From Herpomyces periplanetae (lineage: Eukaryota > Ascomycota > Laboulbeniomycetes > Herpomycetales > Herpomycetaceae): DNA of 64,000 nucleotides. This document shows, in pieces, positions 39,861 through 49,443 of this stretch. The stretch covers positions 38,331 to 102,330 of the forward strand of contig WMKJ01000043.1 of NCBI GenBank assembly GCA_009733715.1, written 5' to 3'. How positions within the stretch are numbered: position 1 is the first letter of the stretch; each line of letters begins with the position of its first letter. The notes under the pieces were generated by a model, which worked only from the letters and a program-made list of their open reading frames with translations, was not told the origin of the DNA and made no database searches. The translations under genes were made by a program, and so were the position numbers.

Positions 39861-41246
39861 TTAACACAACAAGCTATTGTTCATTTGCTAATTTATACTC
39901 TTTCTCCGTCCTGTTCCATGCCATTCCAACTTTCTTCCTTCTTAATCGCCAAAATTATCGTCAAAATACCTTCGCACTCCACTCATATCACGTGCCATCT
40001 CATGTGACTCTTCCCCGAGATGTGTGAGTACGATCAAGAGATTAAATGTTAAATGTTTAGGTGATAGGAAAGTGAAAGGTTCGATCAAATTTACCGTAAA
40101 ATGGTAATTTGATACAGAATCACAACAAATTTGTACGTCGTTTTAACAAGTTTTATACCTTTAATTGTCTACATCTCCCTACCCAGTGTCGAATAAGCCA
40201 TACTTACTTTAGCTTATATAATGGGTTAAAGATGGTTTGCACGAAAGATTCGATTGGTTTAGGGTTAAGGTTTGAGAAAGGTGTAGGGTTAACGCGGATG
40301 TTGAAAGTAACCAATTGGTATTAATATAATTAATTGATTGGAGTAAATTTTTATGTCGTATGTTTCTCGTGTTTTCTTGTATATTAGGGTATTGGTTGCG
40401 CGCAAGACTATGTTGATGATAATGTATATAACATACTTCACCAGGAATAAACGGTCACAATTTCTCTGGCAGTGCATAGACAAATATATAAACATACAAA
40501 CACATACACAATTATTTTCGTATCTTATCCTATCCATATGTGCATCCCGCATCAGTTCCCACCCGCTGGAGTCACGTCTTCAATCAATATTAGGTCTACA
40601 GAATCACGTGACATCCGAATAAACATACGCAGCACACGCCTAACATGAAAACTGGAAGGTTTTGAGAACTGTAAACTGAAGTAGGTGAAATGATCAAAGA
40701 GTGTGATATAAGTTAAAGTATACTTTTAGTGGTGCATATGTAAAAACGGAATGAAATACGTAAATTTTCGTATGGTGAAGCACTTAGAAACTATTGTATG
40801 TACAAACTTTTTCCTGTCTAAATTAACATACTAAGGTAAGCATTTTATGTTTCTTTTGGGCGACGAACAGATAATCCAAGTCAAGGCAGACTAGCTTGAC
40901 ACAAATTTAAAACTTAACAAGTCAACCACCAGAAATCCTATCACAAGAGATATTCTCAATGTGAAAAATTTAATATAAAATGTCTACCACAAAACCACTA
41001 CGAATACCTCAATTTAGAACAACGATATAAACAGAATTGCGTATGGGACGAGGTGTGACTAATAAAAATGCATTAAGAAAGTAATTTTAGTGACTTTTAA
41101 TATAAGAATATCATACATTGATTGTTTAAAACTGACGAAAGTAATCGGTAAAATTTTTTTTTTAAATTAAACTTCAGTCCGGTAGGAAAGGTTTGTCTTA
41201 TATTTTACACTCGAGTATGACGTATAAAAGCCCACCCCATTTTGTT

Positions 41247-41268
41247 ACATCAACTAATTTGTTGATGT
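41247..41268. repeat. Perfect inverted repeat
   Basis: Arms ACATCAAC and GTTGATGT separated by six bases, about 20 bp after a TATAAAAG box (41223-41230). It may be a dimeric factor site or a hairpin in a transcript; no gene was found attached to the TATA box. Confidence 0.45.
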
Positions 41269-41490
41269 AATTGACATAGATTAACCAAGAATAAATACAT
41301 ATGCAATCTCATACACTTTCCATACATATAAAACTTGTTAAATGAAGTTGAATTAGACCCATACGAAAAACGTATACTCCTGTAAACTTAAAACTCCAAA
41401 TTCTAACCAACTCCGCAAAGCATCACAATTACACTATAGCTAAATCACATGACTATAATGCACCGGCCCACCAGTGAAACTGGCCAGCAA

Positions 41491-41540
41491 TCACGTGATG
41501 CGTTGTTTGAGCTGTATATGACACGTGAATCATCACGTGA
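41491..41540. promoter_or_regulatory. Cluster of three CACGTG E-boxes
   Basis: TCACGTGA at 41491-41498, CACGTGA at 41522-41528 and TCACGTGA at 41533-41540. TCACGTGA is the CDEI/Cbf1-type palindrome, also read by other bHLH factors. The cluster is about 1.2 kb upstream of the Pcf11 ATG. Confidence 0.5.
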
Positions 41541-42755
41541 GTGTTGGATGGAACGTCGCGAAGTTTGGGGCAAAGCGTAAAATTTATATTTAAGCGGTGC
41601 GTTGACGGAAATTGAGAAGTTTAAGAAATTATTCTTCACTAAACATTACGCTTTTGAAAATTTCATACAGATTCCTCTTAAATTAGAGTTAAACGTAGGT
41701 TTATCAGATATTAAGGAATTTTTCCATCCATAAAGAACTCATCGGAAAAATTGTATCCTGAACTTTCATTACACTTCCCATATATATCGTGGTTTCTTGC
41801 ATTTAAGAGAGAAAATCTGGTCTATTTAATGGTATAGTTTTCCCTTTTTTCATTCGAATTTACTTGAATAATGAACGTTTACGATTAGCTGGGTTACCAA
41901 GTCATCTCTATCACGAATCTCATACTCCAGGTCAAGTCGCGTCTGCGCTGTTATATCTTCAGCTCTACATACACATACACGTACACTATCCGTATACTAT
42001 TCTACATGATCATCGATTTGACTTTGTCGTGGCAAATCACTTGTCTATGGCATCACTTTTTCCCTTGCTCCTAACATCGTTTGCTTCTGTTTTCTTCTAT
42101 AACTCCTTTAATACTACTCTGCATTCATTTTAATCTCAAATTGTGATCCTGGGATCTTGTCTCATCGACTCTCTTTTCGATGACAAGATTGACCATTGTC
42201 ACATTGTATGTACCAAAATTTTTATCGTGTTAAATCTCTCACTCTCTACATTACACACTTTTACCACTTCTAATACGCCCTTTCCTTTCGACATTGCTTT
42301 TTTTCTCTCACCTTATCGTGCTCACTCTCCCTCATCCGCCTTGCGCATCCGTGATTGTCGCTATCTTGCCCCATACTTTTACATCTCTGTCAAAATCTGT
42401 GAAAAATGTACAAAGAGTATGCTATGCTTAGTTTGAGCTTTACCGACATCATTTTCACTGTTCATTTGCCCTTTCGTCACCGAGCGAGTTAAATCGACCC
42501 TAAATCGCACATCATTAAGTGATCTTCATTTTTCTCTTACCACTTAATGCTCCCTTTGTCGATTTCTTACCAAAATCAACATTTTACTCTTTCATTATCG
42601 GAGCAGTCTCCCGGCAGTCTTGCGAACGAGAGTAAAAACATTACTTCCCTTTAGTCGCGGTTTTGCTCAGATCGTAAAATCTTCACGCAATTTCTGCTAT
42701 ATACTCACTCACTACACGAGTACTCCTTCAATCCACGCAGAAGCCTGTAGTATTC

Positions 42756-45206
42756 ATGGCTTCACATTCAGCTGAAGTTGCTACCGACTTTCGCGATGCA
42801 TTGCAAGATCTTAAGATTAACAGTCGGCCTGAGATTAGCAATTTAACGGTCATCGCTAAAGAAAACACTGAACATGCGCAAGCTATATCACGCGAACTTG
42901 AAAACCATATCCGCGCAGTATGCTAGCTTTATTTCATTATTTCACTTATCGGTAACTTCTGCTAATATTACTCGTCCATAATAGACTCGTCCGGAATGGA
43001 AATTACCCGCTTTATATGTATTAGACTCAATCGTAAAAAATGTCGGTTCACCATACACAGTTTATCTTGGAAGAAATTTATACCGAACATTTATGGATGC
43101 TTACACCTTAGTGGACTTAACAACTCGAAAGGCTATGGAAGGGCTGTTAAAAACATGGAAATTACCCGTACCCGATTCTCTTGATCAGCGTTCTGTTTTC
43201 TCGGTTGATGTTACACGGGAAATTGAGAATGCGCTCATCAAATACCGAACCGTAGCCGTTCAACATCAGCAGCAACAAGCTAGGTTTCAACGGCAGCATT
43301 ACTCTATTTTACCAACTCGAACCTCTCAAAATGCAGCCCCTTCTAACCCAGGAAGTTGGCCACCTGGTCAATCGGTAGATTCCATCTTAACTAATCTTGC
43401 AACTACAACAACAACTACAACAACTTTGCCAGCGACGGCAGCAACTTCAGTAGCTGCTGCTGCTGCTGTCTCAAGTGGAACAATCCCTGTAACTTCTGTG
43501 GCTCCTATATCGTACGCTAGTCTTATAGCAGGAGATAGTGGGATGATTAATTCGAATCCAGGAATCATTTGCGGAGGTTCGGTTACGAATAACAGTCATG
43601 CCATCACTAACATTCCCTTAATGCCACTTTCTGGAAGTGATACCTTGCTAGGACAGCCGCTCAATTTAGCCTCGGTGCTGTCAAGTGTAGCCAATTTACA
43701 ATCAGTCGCATCGATGTACCCACCCGCAGTTTCCGCGCTTCCCATTGTCGTGGATATCGTTAAGTTAAAGGAGAGTGTAAAACGATTAATTGTTACAGCG
43801 ACACTCGAAGTAACAGCTAGGCCTACGGATGAACGCACAAAGCAATTATTAACCACGTTATTAGGTCTGCAAAAGTTACTAGACACATCGAATATACTTC
43901 CTGAACAGGCACAACAGATTAAAGTTGAAGTTGATAGAATATCAGCAGCATTTTGCTCTAATGCAACAAAACCCCATTCGGTGGGTAGTGGCGGTAGTTC
44001 GTTAACATCTACAGGAGGCTCAGCGGTGCCCTGCTTAGGGACAGTAAGTTCTGCTACAGGGTTCGTAGCAGCGAGAAATCTTCCGCTTGTGAATCCGGGG
44101 CCTTCTGTTTCCCTTGTATCGAATGATCCTACGGATCTATCACAAATTCTACGCAGAATTGCTCCACCGTCCAGTGGAATGACGGATGTGCGAGGTTCAA
44201 TGAATTGTAATGGACAGGTGGTAGAGAACTCACTTTTAGCATCATTGCGAGCATCGGGATTGATCTCAGGTTCGTTGGCTGGGCTGAATGAAGAATCGAT
44301 GGATGTTAGTGCTAGTCGAAGCAGCGTGAAGTTGGATTCAGCATCTTTGAAAATGTGTGTGTAAAATTTTTTTTTCGTTTTTGATATGGGTGATTGATAA
44401 ACTCTAAGCAAATATTTCAGGGGGGACTTGGTATAATAGTTTAGTGTGATGGAGAGTATATGATTAACGGAATACGGCTTTTACTAGATCGAGACCTAAC
44501 CTGATTGCTTTGCTGTATACAAGCAAGCCGGACCAATGTCGTGAATGCGGGAGGAGGTTCCCTGCCACCGAAGAGGGAAAAAATATGAAAGTGAAACACT
44601 TGGATTGGCACTTCAATGTGAACATGCGCGTATTTAGCGATACCAAAGTTGTAGTGAGCCGGAGTTGGTACATTGATGAAATGGTAAGTTAAGGTAGCAA
44701 CTACGTTAAGTTCGTCATATGTATATTATTAGATGAGTTAGACGAATGAGTTAATGCGGTTTATATAAGAAGCATGGTGGACTGTGCTAACTTATTTGAA
44801 TGGTGACGGTGTAATTTAGGAGTGGATTAAATACAAGGAAGATAATGAGATTAGCGAACCCAAGATAACAATGGAAGCGAATGGAAACATTGTAAAGGAA
44901 GCTCCTAAGGTTCAATTTGTTCCCGTGCCGACGGATGCATCGCAAGCTACAGCTCATTGTCCTATTTGTCAGGAAAAGTTTGAAGTGGAGTGGCATAAGG
45001 AGGTGGAACAGCCGGTATGGATTGATGCAACACATGTAGCCGGGAGGACTTATCATGCGAGTTGTTATGAAGAACTGAGTAAAGGATCATCTATGGGCGT
45101 TAAAGTTCGGAATGGTGGAGCTAGTAGCGGTAGCGGAGATTCAGAATCTGCTTTAAATACTGTACTGGGTAAACGCAAGTGGAATAAAACTTTTGGTGAT
45201 TCTTGA
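42756..45206 (+). CDS. PCF11: Pcf11, subunit of cleavage factor IA (mRNA 3' end formation)
   Basis: Exons 42756-42917, 42985-44360, 44488-44683, 44820-45206; phases agree and give 706 residues. The N-terminal CID binds the Ser2-phosphorylated RNA polymerase II tail: DFRDALQDLKINSRPEISNL, TVIAKENTEHAQAI, then after intron 1 LPALYVLDSIVKNVGSPYT and LYRTFMDAYTLVD. The middle is Gln/Thr/Ala/Ser-rich, with a helix around KQLLTTLLGLQKLLDTSNIL. The C-terminus has two zinc fingers: C-x2-C (PDQCRECGRRFPA) with H-x3-H-type ligands in HLDWHFNVNMR, then WYIDE and EWIKYKED, and a second CPICQEKFE with GRTYHASCYEE. This is the order in Pcf11, which joins Clp1, Rna14 and Rna15. Introns are 67, 127 and 136 bp. 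The exon 2-3 junction (MCV|SRPNLIALLYTS) was chosen by phase and because the frame upstream of 44468 is closed. Confidence 0.95.
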
Positions 45207-46278
45207 TGTAAGTTAACGAAAAATTTATGCACTCGTATGCCAAAACAATTAAAACGAATTAAAATTTTCGCTGTATACGCAGGCACAAGTTGAGAGTAAA
45301 TCATGATACTAATGATACAAACATGGACTGAAATTTCGAGCTTTTCTAGTTACACACATTGAATATACAGTAAACTACATACCTGAACCGGTAAATGGAA
45401 AAAAATAAACGCAAACCATATATACACTTAAACCAGTACTCTTGAATTTTTATTTTCATCATTCATTTTGTTGCTGAAAGTTGCGGGGAAGTCGTTTCAG
45501 CCCTACGGACGTAGGAATGTTTTTCCGTGCGTTCCTGTGATGTCTCAGCCCTACGGCCTTTTCCCCTTTCGTAAAATCCCACCCCCTTTCCAAAAATAGA
45601 CATTTCATTATTTCCTTTTTAGGAAATTACGTGTTCATAGCCATTTGTGGATTTATTTTTGTTCGTTTATTTGTCCTTAAAGATATGTTGTATGTACTTC
45701 AATTCTTTTGCAACATCAAATAATTTATTAGTTACGTATGCTCATCTCTTTCAGTATACCAGTATTCCATCCTATACTTAAAGGTAGACTTATCATCTAG
45801 TAAATCCTTATTCGGTAAGGTTTATGTCAAAATTTTCGTCAAGAGAGTATATCTATCATTTGGAAGGTATAAAATTTGTTTATTATGATGTTTATGAATT
45901 GAAATAAATTAGTGGGGTATATGACGTAGACACGTGAAACATGTAATCTGTTCCAATGTAAAATAGCCATTTGTCAAATTTCAGACTAACACAATATTAG
46001 TCGATAAAATTTTCAGCAACTCACTTTCAAGCTAGTGCTTGTGTTGTGTACATGTATAGCATATGTATGCTAACTTACAAATTATCATCTGGTACCCTTT
46101 TTTGTCATTTATTTCACTATATGTGAACTGGGCTTGATTGTACACACCCTCACAAGACTCAATTTAATCAACGAACGAACCATAAATTTGAACCCAAGTT
46201 GCATATCCCCAAGTTATTTTTCTGATCAGCATCGGCTCAAACTGTATATTACACGTTAACTAAGAAAAACATAACATA
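45207..46278. promoter_or_regulatory. Pcf11-SDR intergenic region with two TCAGCCCTACGG copies and a CArG box
   Basis: TCAGCCCTACGG occurs at 45497-45508 and 45545-45556, 48 bp apart and in the same orientation. A MADS-type palindrome TTTCCTTTTTAGGAAAT has core CCTTTTTAGG at 45614-45623. These lie 650-780 bp upstream of the SDR ATG. No gene was recognised in the stretch. Confidence 0.55.
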
Positions 46279-47697
46279 ATGAGCGCTATTACAGAAACTG
46301 GTGACGTTGACTTGTTCACGGATATCGAAAGGATTCCCTTGACAGCCCCGATAAGTTTAACTGAGCCAAGTTTGATATGGAAGTTGATCAAGTGTTGCAA
46401 AGGTTTAGATAAAAGCCAAGTTCAACTTCCTCATGAACTAGAAATGGCCGATCTTAGCGGTAAATGGGTGCTCATAACGGGCGCCACCAGCGGAATTGGC
46501 CATGAAGCGGCAAAAAAGTTCGCAGAGTGCGGAGCTAACTTAGTTCTAGCATGCCGGCATCCGCAAGGTGAAGAGTTGCATCCGGATACAGTAGTAGAGC
46601 AATGTCGCGCGGCCGGTCAAACGGGTTACGCCAGTCGAAAGAAATATTTAGGCTCGAGTTGGGCGGAAAAAGCTGACTGGGGTGGGCAGACAATCGAATG
46701 GTGGGAAGTAAACTATGAAAAACTTTCCAGTATTAAAGAATTGGGTATAAGATGGTTACAGTCAAATCGAACATTAGATATACTGTGTAATAATATTGGA
46801 ACTGCCGGTGATTCATCGATTTCTAAACCAGCCGGTATACTGGGATGGATCGGACAAGGCATTGGAAAAGCGTTTGCTTTATTCACTAAAACTTCAACAC
46901 AGTATGATACCGCAAAAGTGATAGAAACAGACAAATCTACTACCTCTCCCAATGATCGTAATAATGAATCTTCCGTTAAAGCTTCCATGACACACGGCAT
47001 TCCCCCTCTAACGGAAGATGGGTTTGAATTAGTACACCAAGTTAACTTTTTGGGCCACGTTTTGTTGACGTTATTAGTTTTACCAAGCATGGCTAGCTCA
47101 AAAGATGCGCGTATAATTTGCACAACGTCATGCTTGCATTACATGGGACGGTTCAATCTTGCTTCAGCACCCAAGGGAGATGCTAGTAACACCGGGCTTT
47201 ACGGGATTAAATTTTATGAGAATAATAAACTTTGGTTCCAAGTTTGGTTAACCGAGCTTCAGAGACGTCTAGAACGCTTGGAAAAGTATCGTAATGTACG
47301 CGTTCATGGTATTCACCCAGGATACGTTAACACTGGCATATGGAATTTACGCGGTCAACCAAATGCTCAAACAATAGCCTTTTCAAGGCTCGGACGATAC
47401 GCGGCAAATTGGTTAGGTATATCGCCTCAACAAGGTAGTATTGCCATACTCAACGCCGCTCTAACAAAGAAAGCGGGAGCCGAAGGCCTAATCGTTGAAC
47501 TAGCTAACGGAATGCGAAAAACGGAACGTTTGCCTGGTGCACAATACTTTAACCGGATATGGGTTGATACACCTATGCCACACACCAGAGATGCGGATTG
47601 CCGTTATCGAGTTTGGCGATTGGTTAACAATGAGTTGAACCTGTATGGACAAGGTCTTCTAAGCGAATTAGGGGCTAAATTTATACCTTACTGTTAA
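46279..47697 (+). CDS. Short-chain dehydrogenase/reductase, large form
   Basis: A 472-residue intronless protein with the classical SDR fold. It has a cofactor motif TGATSGIG at 67-74, NNIG at 171-174 (usual NNAG), catalytic Ser284 in CTTSCLHYMG, and Y-x3-K as Tyr313/Lys317 (YENNK), followed by HPGYVNTGI. This resembles the retinol-dehydrogenase/WWOX-like branch. Compared with a ~300-residue SDR it has a ~60-residue N-terminal extension and two inserts, one after HPQGEELHPD (residues ~95-130) and one between NNIG and the conserved VNFLGH (~175-258). Such inserts are known in some fungal SDRs. The substrate cannot be told. No signal peptide or clear membrane segment is seen, so a cytosolic or membrane-attached place is open. 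Confidence 0.85.
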   Translation: MSAITETGDVDLFTDIERIPLTAPISLTEPSLIWKLIKCCKGLDKSQVQLPHELEMADLSGKWVLITGATSGIGHEAAKKFAECGANLVLACRHPQGEELHPDTVVEQCRAAGQTGYASRKKYLGSSWAEKADWGGQTIEWWEVNYEKLSSIKELGIRWLQSNRTLDILCNNIGTAGDSSISKPAGILGWIGQGIGKAFALFTKTSTQYDTAKVIETDKSTTSPNDRNNESSVKASMTHGIPPLTEDGFELVHQVNFLGHVLLTLLVLPSMASSKDARIICTTSCLHYMGRFNLASAPKGDASNTGLYGIKFYENNKLWFQVWLTELQRRLERLEKYRNVRVHGIHPGYVNTGIWNLRGQPNAQTIAFSRLGRYAANWLGISPQQGSIAILNAALTKKAGAEGLIVELANGMRKTERLPGAQYFNRIWVDTPMPHTRDADCRYRVWRLVNNELNLYGQGLLSELGAKFIPYC

Positions 47698-48186
47698 CAC
47701 GCTCCTTTCCAGTCTGGGTCCTTGTATGGAAGACCAATGATAATGGGAGTGACCCAAGGAGTAAGCGTTAACATTAACTGTATTGATAATGGTTGTACAA
47801 ACGAAATGCGAAACGCTGCTCTAGCAAAAACATTTTGGATACAGAAATGTAAAGGTGATGACATATGTTGTTAGTCCAGTTTGTATGTTGTACAATGACA
47901 ACCTAGAGAAGTGAAAATGAAGTTAAGAGAACACTAGAAAATCGATAGAAGCGAGAAGAGATAAAGCATGGCTTTTAGGTTAAGGCAACGGTAATGAAAG
48001 AAAAGAAGACGATAAGGTTAACAGTAAGATTTACACCTGTGTTTAAACAAACAAGAGAAAAAAGTAAAATAACGTCGTCGTCCACGATGATAGAGATCAG
48101 AGTATCTGATAAAAGGCGACGCAGCGAAGAAAATGGCCCGATTGTAGGCAAGATGTAATCGATGTAGTGACGATGAAGATAATAGG
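47698..48186. other. Convergent intergenic region, no gene seen
   Basis: 489 bp between the SDR and CAP stop codons. No conserved frame, tRNA or repeat was recognised; it probably holds the two 3' UTRs. Confidence 0.45.
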
Positions 48187-49443
48187 TCAATTGTACAACG
48201 ATTCGATTACGGACGACCATTGGATATTGTTAAAGCCGCGCGGCGGTTTAACATTTTGCGCAAAAGCACCCATTACGTTACCTGTAAAAACAAGGAGAAG
48301 AAAGGAGAAATTAGTCGCGAGTGATATGTGGAGCGAAGTAATTAAACAAGCCGTGTGCAGTGAAAACACACCAAAAAGTTCAAACGAGCGCTAGCACAAG
48401 CAAGTGAACGACGTCCATGAAGAAAAAAAGAGTGGAAAACGAATGTTCACGTTACCGGGTTTCTGATAATTGCAAACGGTGAAATAAGGTGGGACATTTC
48501 GTGAAACTAGGCCTAGCCCGCGTGGCCCATTACCTGTGCGTGAACAGTCCACGGTAGCGCAGCCCACCGTTGTGGTTTCTCTCCACACCATTTGAGTGAA
48601 ATGACCATAAGTGTGAAATGCGCTGTGAGAGTGGATGTTACGCGGGGTTTCAAAGCCGTACAAGTAACGGTAATTTTCCATTTCATCGTTGTAAAAGAGA
48701 TCACTTATAACGAAGGAAACGTTTTCAGCGGGTACGCCGGCAGCGATATTTTGACCGTAATCACCGATAATACTAAGGTCGGTCGTCGTATCATGGCGGT
48801 ACATACAACTCGATGCCGTACGCTGGGCGGTTTGAGCTAAAGCATTACTCCAGCGAATATCAGGAGCCGAATGATTTCGCCGATGGTAGTTATGATGATT
48901 CAAAACGTCCACGATATACTGTTGGGAACGACGAGGGTTCTTCGGCGTTTGAAGAACTTGATTTGGAGGAAGTTCTGCCGCGGGAACGATTTTACGACGA
49001 CGAAAACCACGGGAAGTTTGAGCTCGATAGGCATTGTTATTAGCTTTAAAGATAACCGGAGCAGCTAAAGCGGCCATAGAACCAGTGTCAACGTTAACAC
49101 GAGAAGTATCAATGGCAAAGTAGGATAAACTAGAATCTTCATCAGAAGATTCTCCATCACTGACATTGCCATCAACTTCGGGGTTGATTTCATCAGAAGT
49201 TTCTGCGATATGGGGAGAAGCAGTTGATTCTGATGAAGTGTCAGGAAGCTGACGAGCAACTAGGCGATTCCAATTCGGTGAGGACGATGATGGATAGAAA
49301 GTAGGGGGGGATAGTGGTTGTTTGGAATTTGATTGAGAAAGGGAAGATTGGGAGAGAGGACCAGCTCTAACGGGAGAGAGAGGAAGGAAGAAGAGAATCA
49401 AGCTAAACGCTGAAGGAAGCATAACGAAGACGGGCATACACAA
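48187..49443 (-). CDS. Secreted CAP/SCP-TAPS (PR-1-like) protein
   Basis: Two exons, 49443-48456 and 48281-48187, joined in phase 1 (NYQKPG|NVMGAFAQNVKPP) across a 174 bp intron, give 360 residues. An N-terminal hydrophobic stretch (FVMLPSAFSLILFFLPLSPVRA) is a signal peptide. A Ser/Pro/acidic spacer of ~170 residues leads to the CAP domain: VLNHHNYHRRNHSAPDIRWS, GDYGQNIAAG, the active-cleft motif YGHFTQMVWRETTTVGCAT, then FTVCNYQKPGNV. Fungal CAP proteins (Pry/PR-1 types) are secreted and bind sterols or fatty acids in known cases; some act at the host surface. Basic RRRK before the domain could be a processing site. The splice was found because the single frame would replace the normal C-terminus with an unrelated tail. 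Confidence 0.92.

Larger units (their letters stand above)
39046..42755. promoter_or_regulatory. 3.7 kb divergent region between Hook and Pcf11
   Basis: No gene could be supported. It holds a GTGCTA-type hexamer repeat (39710-39755), an alternating purine-pyrimidine tract (39775-39860), E-boxes TCACGTG at 39988, TCACGTGA at 40604, and a cluster at 41491, 41522 and 41533, a perfect hairpin at 41247-41268, and a pyrimidine-rich leader from ~41820 to 42755. An open frame at 41864-42133 (NNERLRLAGLPSHLYHES) is unassigned. Parts may be the Pcf11 5' UTR. Confidence 0.45.

Noticed and set aside
40255-40300. Two TTAGGGTTA/TAGGGTTAA phrases that look telomere-like
   Set aside because: There are only two short, imperfect copies with unrelated spacing; not a telomeric array and too weak to call.
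43596-44411. 271-codon minus-strand frame
   Set aside because: It is antisense to the Pcf11 middle region, whose sense strand has consistent splicing into the zinc-finger exons.
46713-47123. 136-codon minus-strand frame
   Set aside because: It is antisense to the SDR catalytic core, which is clearly conserved on the plus strand.
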